From Vibrio sp. 16 (GTDB lineage: Bacteria > Pseudomonadota > Gammaproteobacteria > Enterobacterales > Vibrionaceae): DNA of 64,000 nt. Positions 55,776-64,000 of this stretch are shown here, one piece after another (positions within the stretch are counted from its first letter, which is position 1; each line of letters starts with the position of its first letter). A program made the position numbers and the translations under genes. The DNA is taken from NCBI RefSeq assembly GCF_963681195.1, contig NZ_OY808997.1, forward strand, positions 1,240,001 to 1,304,000, read 5' to 3'. A model generated the notes under the pieces. It was not told the DNA's origin and made no database searches. It saw only the letters and a program-made list of their open reading frames with translations.

Positions 55776-56858
55776 TTAAGCGTTTTGTGCTTCAAACTCT
55801 TGCATGAAGTCTACAAGCGCTTGTACGCCTGCTAATGGCATCGCGTTGTAGATTGACGCTCGCATTCCACCAACAGCACGATGTCCTTTCAAAGAGACCA
55901 AGCCTCGTTGCTTAGCTTGCTCTAGGAACAACTCGTCAAGTTCTGGTTTCGCCAATTGGAATGGCACATTCATACGCGAACGGTTGTCTGGATGCACTTC
56001 ATTGCGATAGAAGTCTGACTGGTCAATCGCATTGTAAAGCAGTGTCGCTTTCTCCTGGTTGATTTGCTCCATCGCTTCAACCCCACCATTGGCTTTCAGC
56101 CACTTAAACACTAAGCCCGACAAATACCAGGCGAAGGTCGGAGGCGTGTTGAACATCGAATCTTTCTCAGCCAAGGTTTTGTAATTGATAAAGCTTGGCA
56201 GCAAGTCGTTCGCAAGACCGAGAAGGTCATCACGAACAATCGCGATACAAAGACCCGCTGGACCGATGTTTTTCTGCGCACCCGCATAAATAACGCCGTA
56301 CTTAGACACATCAATGCGACGAGATAAGATGTTTGACGACATGTCCGCTACGATCGGTTTGTCTGTATCAGGAAGCTCACTGATCTCGATACCATCAATG
56401 GTTTCATTTGGACAGAAGTGAACGTAAGCCGCTTCAGGATCAATAACCCACTCGCTAACTTCACGTACCGCAGTTTTGCCTGCTTTGGTTACTTTTGCGT
56501 CAAACACATCAACGTCGCAGTACTTACGCGCTTCTTGAACCGCACTTTCTGCCCAGTAACCCGCATCGATGTACGTTGCTTTTTTGGCCGAGCCAAGCAA
56601 ATTGAGTGGCACTGCAGCAAACTGGGCACGAGCACCACCCTGACAGAATAGAACTTTGTAGTTATCAGGAATATTAAGTAGATCGCGCAGATCTTGCTCC
56701 GAATCTTCAGCAACTTTAATAAACTCTTTACTACGGTGGCTGATTTCCATTACCGAAGTACCCAGTTCATTCCAGTTGATAAATTCAGCTTGCGCTTGTT
56801 CCATCACGGCTTTAGGCAATCCGGCAGGGCCTGCACTAAAGTTATATACATTATCCAT
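55776..56858 (-). CDS. serC: Phosphoserine aminotransferase
   Basis: A 360-residue PLP enzyme converting 3-phosphohydroxypyruvate to phosphoserine, with a further role in pyridoxal phosphate synthesis. N-terminus [14 protein letters not shown] and the PLP-lysine stretch [13 protein letters not shown] (about 192-204) are diagnostic. It lies alone between two terminators, which differs from the serC-aroA arrangement of enterics. Confidence 0.96.
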   Translation of the reverse strand: MDNVYNFSAGPAGLPKAVMEQAQAEFINWNELGTSVMEISHRSKEFIKVAEDSEQDLRDLLNIPDNYKVLFCQGGARAQFAAVPLNLLGSAKKATYIDAGYWAESAVQEARKYCDVDVFDAKVTKAGKTAVREVSEWVIDPEAAYVHFCPNETIDGIEISELPDTDKPIVADMSSNILSRRIDVSKYGVIYAGAQKNIGPAGLCIAIVRDDLLGLANDLLPSFINYKTLAEKDSMFNTPPTFAWYLSGLVFKWLKANGGVEAMEQINQEKATLLYNAIDQSDFYRNEVHPDNRSRMNVPFQLAKPELDELFLEQAKQRGLVSLKGHRAVGGMRASIYNAMPLAGVQALVDFMQEFEAQNA

Positions 56859-56934
56859 TCTGAGTTTCCTTGCTCATGCTTCAATTGAGAACTAACAGGA
56901 TTAATACCACGTTTTTTCAGCGATAAAAAGCAAG

Positions 56935-56960
56935 AAAAGAGGTCTTTAGACCTCTTTTCT
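56935..56960 (-). terminator. Terminator of the YdgA-family gene
   Basis: AAAAGAGGTC and GACCTCTTTT pair around TTTA, with A and T runs on both sides. Confidence 0.88.
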
Positions 56961-56983
56961 TAATAAACATTGAAAAAGAATAC

Positions 56984-58252
56984 TTATGGCTGCATCGCAC
57001 CTGAAATCAGCAGCGCCATAAGGGGAATTTCTTGGCCACTCTTAAACAATAAATTGCCTTCTTTTAGCTCTGCGTTGATTTGATAACCTTTGTCCGTTTG
57101 CTCGACAAACTCCATCACGATCGCTTCATCAACACCTTGCTTAATAAATGGGTATTGCTCAACCAATTCATTGGAGAAGAAGGTATCCAATTGACCAGTC
57201 AGTGCTGGAAGGATCATCGCAGGGTTTTGGGTGATGTTGTCTGTACCCTCAGGCAAGGTGATTTTCCACTGGCTTTCAAACTCGCCATTCTCTCCTAACG
57301 TTAAGGCCATTTTGTTCATCGACAAGTAGAAACCTTTTTCGACCAAGGTTTCAACGTAAGGAATCGCGTTTTGTACATCTTCTTCCGTTAACACTGGATT
57401 ACTTTGATAAAGATTCAACAAATGTTCAAACGACTCGCTGTCGAGGTTACCCAGTTCAACATCAACCAATAACTTGTCTACCGTTCCTTCTGTGGTCACC
57501 AGATCTTCTACCGAAAAGACATGCTGACTACTGACACGCTGGGTCGTTTCTTCTACTAGTGAAGAAAACTCGTACTGTGCGTTTTTCATGCCAAACATAG
57601 TCACTTGGTCAGTGCTTGAGATAGAAACATCACCAAAGCGCATCATTTGCTCACCAAGCCATAAGCCATTTGACATACGACCTTGGCCACTACCTTTCAG
57701 TGCAGACAGCAGTAATTTCTCACCACTATTAAAATCCACTTCGACTGAAGGTACGTTGAGATCATAGGTTATCTCCCCGAGGACAGTCGCATGACCTTTA
57801 AGGACAGAACGAGAAATAGACACCATCGCGCCGTCAACATCGTCAGTGGCTTGATGCCAAGCGTCAAACGTGAGGGTAAAGTCGGTATTGCCGTTTAACT
57901 GTGTCACCGTATCAAGAGTCACGGGTAGTTCATCGACATCATCCAGTACTGAATGCGCTTTTAGGCTCAGTAAACCGTGAGAAACATGACTATTCACTAC
58001 AAACTGGTTAGGTAAGCCATCTGCGGCTAGCATCTCTGCCATTTCTGGGTCAGTGACCACGTATCGCGTTTGCACTTCTGAAGAGAGATAGCCACGGTCA
58101 TACTTGACGATTTCTGCCGTTACACTCCCCGAATTCAGTTGGTTTATACCATCAGTCACCACATTCTGGCCGATTTGACCAACCGCAAGTGGCCAACACA
58201 AAGCAAGAGCAATCGCGCCACCAATAGCGCCATATTTTTTAAGCTGGTTCAT
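56984..58252 (-). CDS. YdgA-family (DUF945) envelope protein
   Basis: A 422-residue protein with a hydrophobic N-terminal segment (about 8-24) and the DUF945 pattern: VTAEIVKYDRGYLSSEVQTRY near 44, then long beta-rich repeats to the C-terminus. It is anchored in the inner membrane facing the periplasm. Function of the family is not established. Single gene. Confidence 0.85.
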   Translation of the reverse strand: MNQLKKYGAIGGAIALALCWPLAVGQIGQNVVTDGINQLNSGSVTAEIVKYDRGYLSSEVQTRYVVTDPEMAEMLAADGLPNQFVVNSHVSHGLLSLKAHSVLDDVDELPVTLDTVTQLNGNTDFTLTFDAWHQATDDVDGAMVSISRSVLKGHATVLGEITYDLNVPSVEVDFNSGEKLLLSALKGSGQGRMSNGLWLGEQMMRFGDVSISSTDQVTMFGMKNAQYEFSSLVEETTQRVSSQHVFSVEDLVTTEGTVDKLLVDVELGNLDSESFEHLLNLYQSNPVLTEEDVQNAIPYVETLVEKGFYLSMNKMALTLGENGEFESQWKITLPEGTDNITQNPAMILPALTGQLDTFFSNELVEQYPFIKQGVDEAIVMEFVEQTDKGYQINAELKEGNLLFKSGQEIPLMALLISGAMQP

Positions 58253-58395
58253 GTCATCATCTTTAACAATAAATTTGATTTAGTGTACACCAAAAAACAT
58301 TGAGATAAATCAGAGTATTGGCTTTCTTCCAAAATGAGCAAGCATTCTAGTACTCAGCTCTCAAACAAACTCGCGCGAGCCTGATACAGTAGCCA

Positions 58396-60348
58396 ATGTA
58401 TTTGTCGAATGAGAGCCCATACGTGAATCAATTTGCCGTTTTGTGTCTTGATAATAATCCCGTCAGTGTCGAACAACTGCGTCGTGAGTTGAGCCCTTTT
58501 TCATCTCGATTCGATCTACATACTGAAGACTCAATTGACGATGCAAACGCTGCATTGGATTACTGCTTGGAGCAAAAGCAGACCGTCGCATTAGTTATCG
58601 CCAGCCACAACGAAAGTTTCAATGGCGCTGATTTCTTAATCCAGCTCGACAAAATGAGCCACACTCAGCAAGCTCGTAAAATCCTGATCAGTTGCGGTCA
58701 AGACATTCAAGCCATTCTGTCTGCTGTCAACGACGGACGCCTAGATCACTGTTTAACTAAACCGCTACAAGACAACCTCGTCCATAAAACCGTCCAAAAA
58801 GAGCTCACGACCTTCATTCTCGAGAATGACTCGGAAAACCTGCTCCATTACAGCCAAATACTCGACCACCAGCGCCTACTTAGGGCTCACATCGACAACA
58901 AAATGCGCTCGTATCGAGAAGGGTTTATTAGTGAACACCATCGACTCTCCGATCAAGAGCTCGCCCAACAAGTCACCGATGCCCTACTCGCCTTTTTCGC
59001 AGACAAAGATGAAACCAAAGCCTGCCGCACGTACTCCACCGATCACCTACTAACCCGAGAAGGGGAAGAAAATAGCTTTTTGTGGTTCATTACCAAAGGT
59101 GAAGTTGCGCTATACAAGAAAGACGACACGGGCGTACAACGAGAAGTCGTTAGGCATACACAAGGTAACATTGTTGGAGGGATGTCCTTTGTGACAGGAG
59201 AGCCCTCTTTTTCAACGGCGATTACGCTTAAACCGACCGAGGTGATCAAGCTCAAGCGGGAAGTGTTTGCCGAGGTAATGCACTCAAACACCGAATTATT
59301 GCCGCTATTCACTAACTTACTGCTGCGTCACTTTAATCGTCGCTTGCAGCGAAGCATCACGACAAAACTTGAACTGCAGAAAACGCTAGAGTCACTCGAA
59401 CAGGCACAAAAACAACTGGTTGAGAGGGAAAAAATGGCCATGCTTGGCCAGTTGATCGCGGGCGTCGCACACGAGCTCAACAACCCCGTCGCCGCCATCT
59501 TACGTGGGACAGAGACGTTAACCGATAAAATACAGATCTTGGTCGACGCACCTAAACTCGATAGTAATAGCAAAAACATCGAAATATTGACGCACGCACT
59601 TTCGGCAAAACCGCGATCAACTGCAGACGAACGTGCGTTAGTCAACACGGTCAACGAGCAAATCAACAACCGGAGAGTAGCTAAAAAACTGGTTAAGTTA
59701 AACTTACACCAATATCAACCTTGGCTCGATCGCGCCCAAAACTCAGACCCAACCCTGCTCGGCGATCTAGAGCAACTTGAACACTATTACCTTGCAGGGT
59801 CGACGCTCAGATCAATCAACGTCTGTGCGCTACGAATCGCCGATATGGTCAAAAGCCTTAAAGGGTACGCGCGTTCTGATGATGAACGATTCCACCGAGC
59901 GGATATCCACGAGGGTATCGAAGACACCTTGGTGATATTCGAAAGCAAACTCAAACTTCACAAGGTAGAAAAAGCGTTTTGCTCGACAAACTCAGTGTAC
60001 TGTTTGCCCATCGCCCTTCAGCAGGTTTGGACCAACTTAATTTCTAACGCCATTGATGCGTTCCCTGCAAAAGGAAAACTGCGCATCACGACTGAACTGG
60101 TGACAAAAGACAGACGCCAATGGTTTGTGGCGAGCTTCGAAGATAATGGACACGGTATCCCTGTTGAACTTCAGCAGCAGATTTTTGAATTGAATTTCAC
60201 GACTAAAAAAGAAGGCAACTTCGGTTTAGGGATTGGGTTGTCCGTTTGCCAACAAATCGTTCGACAACACGGCGGCTTCATCAGCGTCGAGTCAGAACAA
60301 CACCAATACACAAAAATGTCGGTTTGGCTGCCCTTTAGCCAAGACTAA
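58396..60348 (+). CDS. Hybrid histidine kinase with pseudo-receiver and cyclic-nucleotide-binding domain
   Basis: A 650-residue soluble kinase. Order: receiver-like domain (about 12-135) in which the phospho-acceptor position reads VIASHNE so no Asp is present; a cNMP-binding domain (about 210-310: FLWFITKGEVALYKK); a DHp helix with phospho-His 359 in GVAHELNNP; a long 100-residue insertion before the HATPase domain; and N, G1, F and G2 boxes (NLISNAIDAF, DNGHGIP, GLGIGL). It probably phosphorylates the downstream regulator. ATG 58396 lacks a strong ribosome site; GTG 58423 is an alternative. Confidence 0.82.
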   Translation: MYLSNESPYVNQFAVLCLDNNPVSVEQLRRELSPFSSRFDLHTEDSIDDANAALDYCLEQKQTVALVIASHNESFNGADFLIQLDKMSHTQQARKILISCGQDIQAILSAVNDGRLDHCLTKPLQDNLVHKTVQKELTTFILENDSENLLHYSQILDHQRLLRAHIDNKMRSYREGFISEHHRLSDQELAQQVTDALLAFFADKDETKACRTYSTDHLLTREGEENSFLWFITKGEVALYKKDDTGVQREVVRHTQGNIVGGMSFVTGEPSFSTAITLKPTEVIKLKREVFAEVMHSNTELLPLFTNLLLRHFNRRLQRSITTKLELQKTLESLEQAQKQLVEREKMAMLGQLIAGVAHELNNPVAAILRGTETLTDKIQILVDAPKLDSNSKNIEILTHALSAKPRSTADERALVNTVNEQINNRRVAKKLVKLNLHQYQPWLDRAQNSDPTLLGDLEQLEHYYLAGSTLRSINVCALRIADMVKSLKGYARSDDERFHRADIHEGIEDTLVIFESKLKLHKVEKAFCSTNSVYCLPIALQQVWTNLISNAIDAFPAKGKLRITTELVTKDRRQWFVASFEDNGHGIPVELQQQIFELNFTTKKEGNFGLGIGLSVCQQIVRQHGGFISVESEQHQYTKMSVWLPFSQD

Positions 60349-60368
60349 CCAATAACGAGGAACTTAAC

Positions 60369-60866
60369 ATGAGTAAATACCTTATCTTATGCGTCGACGA
60401 TGAAAGAGAAGTTCTTGATAGCGTTGTCCAAGATTTGGATGAATTCGAAGAGCATTTTTCGTTAGAGGCAGCCGAATCTGTTCAAGAAGCCAAACAGATC
60501 ATTGAAGATGCTGAACGCGACGGCATAAAATTGGCGCTCATCCTTTGCGACCATATCATGCCCGAGCAAACCGGGATCAGTTTTCTTATTGAACTAAACG
60601 AGCAAGCATCCACTCAAGCGACACGAAAACTGCTCCTCACTGGCCAAGCAGGACTCGAAGATACAGTCGAAGCCATTAACCACTCTAGCCTTCACTTTTA
60701 CATTGCTAAACCTTGGCGTGGCGATGAGTTACGTAACGTCATCAAAGAACAATTGACCCAATACATGATTGAGAACGAGCCTGAACTCATGCCCTGGGCA
60801 TCAGTACTGAACACTGAAAAAATATTTGAGGAAATGGCGAAAAATCGCCTCAATTATGGTGAGTAG
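60369..60866 (+). CDS. Single-domain response regulator with C-terminal tail
   Basis: A 165-residue CheY-like protein. Acidic pocket VDDE (10-12), phospho-acceptor Asp 61 in CDHIMPEQTG, the conserved Thr in LLTGQAG and Lys in IAKPW are all present, so phosphotransfer is expected. No DNA-binding or enzymatic output domain follows, only a 35-residue helical tail. It lies 21 bases after the kinase with AACGAGGAAC as ribosome site. Output partner unknown. Confidence 0.9.
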   Translation: MSKYLILCVDDEREVLDSVVQDLDEFEEHFSLEAAESVQEAKQIIEDAERDGIKLALILCDHIMPEQTGISFLIELNEQASTQATRKLLLTGQAGLEDTVEAINHSSLHFYIAKPWRGDELRNVIKEQLTQYMIENEPELMPWASVLNTEKIFEEMAKNRLNYGE

Positions 60867-61030
60867 TTAAACGATTTTGGCACATAGCTTGCTAGATTCT
60901 TATTATCACGACAAAACAATGACATTTTTATAGTGGCAACCGCTTGGATGCATTATGATGTCGATTTATCGTCATAGCGAGTCGTCGCTTAAGACCAAGG
61001 AAATTAACAAGATAAAGGTTTATCGTCCTT

Positions 61031-61579
61031 ATGCGTAAAACAATCTTAGCCGCAGCTTTAGTGCTAGCATCTGGTCAATCTTTCGCTCAAATTGATCCAA
61101 ACAGCCCAACCGTAATGAGCAACTTTAGCTACGACTACGTTGAAGCTCGAATTGGCGCAAGCCCAGTGACTTTTGGTGCTGCAATGAGCAAAACTGTTCA
61201 CCCAAATGCCCACCTTATTGGCCGTATTGACTCTGAATTCGAAGGTGATTTTGACGCAGGCGCGGGTTTTGGCTTCCACGCACCTATCAATAACTGGGCT
61301 GATTTCACTGGTGAAATGTTATTCCGTTTGGTGGACAATGATGACACAAGCGGCACCGACACAGGTCTTGAACTGAACCTAGGTGTTCGCCAATGGCTTG
61401 GTCCGCAACTCGAAGTGGGTGGCAAAGTTGGTTACACCTCTATCGATAGTGAAGAAGATTGGATTGGTTCTGCATACGCACGTTTCCACTCAACAGAGCT
61501 GTTTTCGATCGGCGGTGAAGCGCGCATCAATGACACGTATGGTGATCAATTGATGTTTACCACGCGTTTCAAATTCTAA
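61031..61579 (+). CDS. Small outer-membrane beta-barrel protein
   Basis: A 182-residue protein with a signal peptide (MRKTILAAALVLASGQSFA) and alternating strands ending TTRFKF, as in eight-stranded barrels. Phrases such as VEARIGASPVTFGA and GLELNLGVRQWLGP are porin-like. Monocistronic, followed by a strong terminator. Function unknown. Confidence 0.78.
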   Translation: MRKTILAAALVLASGQSFAQIDPNSPTVMSNFSYDYVEARIGASPVTFGAAMSKTVHPNAHLIGRIDSEFEGDFDAGAGFGFHAPINNWADFTGEMLFRLVDNDDTSGTDTGLELNLGVRQWLGPQLEVGGKVGYTSIDSEEDWIGSAYARFHSTELFSIGGEARINDTYGDQLMFTTRFKF

Positions 61580-61596
61580 TCCGTTTAGAATCTTAA

Positions 61597-61629
61597 ACAA
61601 AAAACCGAGGCACTTGCCTCGGTTTTTTC
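61597..61629. terminator. Bidirectional terminator between the barrel gene and tfoX
   Basis: AAAACCGAGGCA and TGCCTCGGTTTT pair around CT, with T after it and A before it; it sits between convergent genes. Confidence 0.92.
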
Positions 61630-61670
61630 ATTCTGATTGCTGCAATAATAACAAGTTGATATACCAACCT

Positions 61671-62258
61671 TTATGGGCAGCTTGCCAATAGCTGGCGTTT
61701 GCGTGGCTCTTGGATTAATTTCCAGTGAATACCATCGATAGCACCGGCAAACTTCCAAAGTAGCTTAACGTCTACATCGCTTCCGTAGGCTTGCTTAACT
61801 TTAGCAAATACCGCCGGAGCACCTAGTTCCATAAACGTATCAACATCATCGATGCCTGCTTTTTTTACCATACGCTCTAAAGTGAGCTGCATGTTTGGCA
61901 AGTCTCGCAGTCTACGATTTGCCGCAGAACGTTTAAACTGTCGCTCAGAAACCGAGTAATCGATAGATTGCTTAACAAGGTCATCCAAACGATCGCTGTC
62001 CGATTCAAACAGCTCCGTAATATCATAATAATTTACGGTCGCCGTTGTCTGTTTCTTAACATGGCGATATTTCTCGCAACCAAGCTGAGAAAACTCTTTA
62101 TCTAAATGGTCCCCACCACGGATAAAGATCTTGTTTGCGCTAAGTAAAGCGAACATGGCGTCTTCCCTGAACAATCCTGTTCCACCAAACATCGAACGCT
62201 TTTGAAACATGCCAAACTTGTTTACATATTGAATAAAATGTTGCTCTGTCATATCCAT
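61671..62258 (-). CDS. tfoX: TfoX/Sxy competence regulator
   Basis: A 195-residue protein with TfoX N- and C-terminal domains: MFGGTGLFREDAMFALLSANKIFIRG near 23 and LRDLPNMQLTLERMVKKAGID near 117. TfoX activates natural transformation genes with CRP in chitin-grown vibrios. Location next to serC and trp rather than a c-di-GMP riboswitch favours TfoX over its paralogue TfoY. Two start codons (62258, 62252) are possible after AAGGA. A hairpin abuts the ribosome site. Confidence 0.9.
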   Translation of the reverse strand: MDMTEQHFIQYVNKFGMFQKRSMFGGTGLFREDAMFALLSANKIFIRGGDHLDKEFSQLGCEKYRHVKKQTTATVNYYDITELFESDSDRLDDLVKQSIDYSVSERQFKRSAANRRLRDLPNMQLTLERMVKKAGIDDVDTFMELGAPAVFAKVKQAYGSDVDVKLLWKFAGAIDGIHWKLIQEPRKRQLLASCP

Positions 62259-62614
62259 TGATCCTTCAAATATCGAAACCCCGATTATTTACGATCACCA
62301 GATAGCAGCAGTTATAAGCGAAAAATCTGTCGGTTGAACTATGAAATTTATAATGTTGTTCGTCCAACCACAGCAAGTACCCAAATGATAGTTAACGAAA
62401 CGAAATAAGTCTGTGCATACGTCACATCGATTAAACTTAATGACGAATTTTATGAGAGATCAATCACGCCTAAGTCCCCACCATGCAGAAGTGCGAGCAA
62501 TTTCGCTCGTGAAATATGTCGTTGCGAAAAATATCAATATTAGAAAGCAATTGTTTGCTTAAATACAGAGAGAAACGTTACACTGTAAACGTTGAATTTA
62601 CTTTCTAATACTGT
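62259..62614. other. 356-base divergent region between tfoX and the HDOD gene
   Basis: Contains the tfoX leader hairpin and an upstream region with a near-palindrome AACGTTACACTGTAAACGTT (about 62573-62592) before the HDOD gene. No c-di-GMP-I riboswitch core was found. A 40-codon frame at 62440-62562 has no supporting features. Confidence 0.5.
62268..62290 (-). promoter_or_regulatory. Hairpin just upstream of the tfoX ribosome binding site
   Basis: On the minus strand AAAT-A-ATCG and CGAT-ATTT pair around GGGTTT, with one bulged A. The stem ends about one base before the AAGGA site. tfoX in vibrios is controlled after transcription by the sRNA TfoR acting on its leader; whether this stem is the target is inference. 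Confidence 0.35.
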
Positions 62615-63535
62615 ATGAATCACCTAGCATTTTACTGGCTCCCACAAAATAAAGACCTATTAGTCAAAGGTATTGAGACTGAGTTTTCTCAACTTATTGA
62701 GCATTCTATCGCTAATAAGAAAATATCACTTCCTCCAATTCCTGACGTAGTCTTAAAGATTCAGCGTTTGTGCACCCAAGATACAACCACGGTAGCAGAT
62801 GTCGCAGACTCACTGTTGGAAGATCCTGGGCTCGCCGCTATTGTTATTCGCGTGGCAAATTCGGTGATATTTAACCGCCGAAACATCACATGTACCGACT
62901 TGGTTACCGCGGTGTCTCGGTTGGGCATTCTTCGAGTACGAGATATCGTGACTGCACAAGCGATTGAGCAGTTGAAACACTCTGTCAATTTAAGCGGTTC
63001 TTGCAACAAAATCTTAGTTCAAAGTGCGGCGAATTCTCGCGAATTGGCGGCAACGATGGTCCTAGTGGCAAAAGGATTCCGTGAAAGTGGCTCACAGGCA
63101 TACAAGCACCTAGAAGCGGACAAAGCGCTACTTACTGGTTTGCTCGCTGACATCGGTCTTTTCTGTATCGTCAACGAGTACCACTACTATTTGGAAAATG
63201 GCAACTACCTTGACGAAGAAATCGCTTTCCAGATCTTCGACAATCAATGTTCCAAAGCGAGCAAACTTGTTTTAGAAAGCTGGGGGTTTGATGATGACTT
63301 CTTAGAGGTTGCTTCAAATCAAGCGATTAAACCATCGGAGAAAGCGGTCAGCTATCTTGCGTTGGCGAGAATCGCAAATCATATCTTAATGTTCCGCCGT
63401 CAAGACGAAAACATAGATGAACATTCGGTAGAATTTGACGTTACAGGTGCGGATATACTGTACAAACTCAGTAATTTAAGTGATATTGAGTTCAATGCGC
63501 AAATTGATGAGTTAATCAGCGCGAGTGGATTGTAA
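62615..63535 (+). CDS. HDOD-domain signalling protein
   Basis: A 306-residue protein. The HDOD domain (about 30-230) carries LPPIPDVVLKIQRLC, ADSLLEDPGLAAIVIRVANS and LLADIGLFC. HDOD domains are related to HD-GYP but lack its catalytic metals and act as signalling or scaffold modules. Divergent from tfoX, 15 bases before the lysO-like gene, which suggests co-transcription. Confidence 0.88.
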   Translation: MNHLAFYWLPQNKDLLVKGIETEFSQLIEHSIANKKISLPPIPDVVLKIQRLCTQDTTTVADVADSLLEDPGLAAIVIRVANSVIFNRRNITCTDLVTAVSRLGILRVRDIVTAQAIEQLKHSVNLSGSCNKILVQSAANSRELAATMVLVAKGFRESGSQAYKHLEADKALLTGLLADIGLFCIVNEYHYYLENGNYLDEEIAFQIFDNQCSKASKLVLESWGFDDDFLEVASNQAIKPSEKAVSYLALARIANHILMFRRQDENIDEHSVEFDVTGADILYKLSNLSDIEFNAQIDELISASGL

Positions 63536-63550
63536 TGTACAGGAAGTATC

Positions 63551-64000
63551 ATGTTTTCAGGGATGTTGTTTATCTTTACCCCGCTTGTTGTCGGGTATTT
63601 CATTTCGATATCAAGCCAGTCACTGCTCAATAAAATCAATAAGACCACCTCAAACCTTATCTACGTCATACTTGCACTGATGGGTTTGAGCTTGGCTGCC
63701 CTCGACAACCTCGGGCAAAATCTGCAAATTATTTTAAAGTTCACTGCGGTGTTCTTTACTTGCCTGAGCTTAGCTAACCTAGCGGTATTGCCCTTAGTCG
63801 ATAAGTTTTTACCCATCCAAACCGACGCCAGCAATAGCAAACTTCCCTTGTCTAGTATGGCGTTGGAATCAGTTAAACTCATCCTTGTGGTCGGCAGCGG
63901 TTTAATTGTCGGATTGGCACTGCCTTATGAACTCAATTGGGTCGATACCGCGAGCGAATGGATTCTCTTCTTATTGCTGTTCTTCATTGGTATCCAATTG
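63551..64000 (+). CDS. Lysine exporter LysO family protein, N-terminal part (cut by window edge)
   Basis: The frame from ATG 63551 is open to the window end (150 residues). It begins MFSGMLFIFTPLVVGYFIS and contains LIYVILALMGLSLAALDNLG, the start pattern of LysO/YbjE inner-membrane transporters (DUF340). Hydrophobic helices continue to the end. AGGAAG lies four to five bases upstream. The gene name is not assigned because the C-terminal half is missing. Confidence 0.75.
   Translation, partial: MFSGMLFIFTPLVVGYFISISSQSLLNKINKTTSNLIYVILALMGLSLAALDNLGQNLQIILKFTAVFFTCLSLANLAVLPLVDKFLPIQTDASNSKLPLSSMALESVKLILVVGSGLIVGLALPYELNWVDTASEWILFLLLFFIGIQL

Noticed and set aside
62412..62426. CRP-like site TGTGC-ATACG-TCACA upstream of tfoX
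   Set aside because: The spacer is one base short of the CRP consensus, so binding is doubtful.
62440..62562. 40-codon frame between tfoX and the HDOD gene
   Set aside because: No ribosome site and no recognisable composition.
62259..62614. c-di-GMP-I riboswitch as found before tfoY
   Set aside because: The conserved core elements were not found on either strand, which also supports tfoX over tfoY.

Overview
The window is a stretch of the larger chromosome of a Vibrio. Evidence is the fused trpCF in trpD-trpCF-trpB-trpA, a TfoX-type competence regulator close to serC, a GlyGly-CTERM metalloprotease, a chitin-type LPMO, and many c-di-GMP enzymes. Protein wording fits the harveyi/parahaemolyticus group, but the species cannot be fixed from sequence alone. 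There are no rRNA or tRNA genes, no CRISPR array, no recognisable integrase or transposase. The window cuts trpD at the left edge and a lysO-like exporter gene at the right edge.

Layout. 1-4067: end of the trp operon. 4069-9626: a dicarboxylate/amino-acid symporter gene followed by a visibly A+T-rich insert of about 3.25 kb (5644-8894) that carries one large gene, an AlbA_2 (Schlafen-type)-NACHT STAND NTPase. The insert is followed by a second, promoterless and startless copy of the last 229 codons (stop included) and terminator of the symporter gene. The two 732-bp copies (4912-5643 and 8895-9626) are collinear without indels and differ at about 14 positions. This is the most interesting part of the window: a likely anti-phage gene delivered with its own homology arm, which leaves the target gene intact. 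9629-17000: DsbA-like oxidoreductase with a perfect operator-like palindrome, two tandem small outer-membrane barrels, the HrpA helicase, a MipA/OmpV-like porin. 17081-23534: PhoD-like phosphatase, TerB, secreted zinc protease plus lipoprotein, DEDDh exonuclease. 23622-30958: CHASE-GGDEF cyclase, then DUF2760 and two Hsp70-like genes. 30980-39648: AA10 LPMO, AraC regulator, DUF2804 and sterol-desaturase pair, a membrane-embedded AraC-type regulator, DsbA, DNA glycosylase. 39905-52497: three EAL-domain proteins, ohrR/ohr and metE/metR divergent pairs, DUF4250. 52734-64000: YgiQ radical SAM, SerC, YdgA, a two-component pair with unusual architecture, small barrel, TfoX, HDOD protein, lysine exporter.

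How the genes work together. Four c-di-GMP turnover proteins (one cyclase with an intact GGDEF, three EAL proteins with degenerate GGDEF domains) and an HDOD protein suggest a lifestyle-switching signalling region. TfoX and the LPMO both fit a chitin-associated life, and TfoX-driven natural transformation is a plausible route by which the NACHT module with its symporter arm could spread by homologous recombination. Regulation visible in the sequence includes MetJ-type met boxes between metE and metR, three TTGCRMACAA repeats between ohrR and ohr, a PurR-like palindrome before the symporter, direct repeats before the membrane AraC gene, and a hairpin just upstream of the tfoX ribosome binding site.
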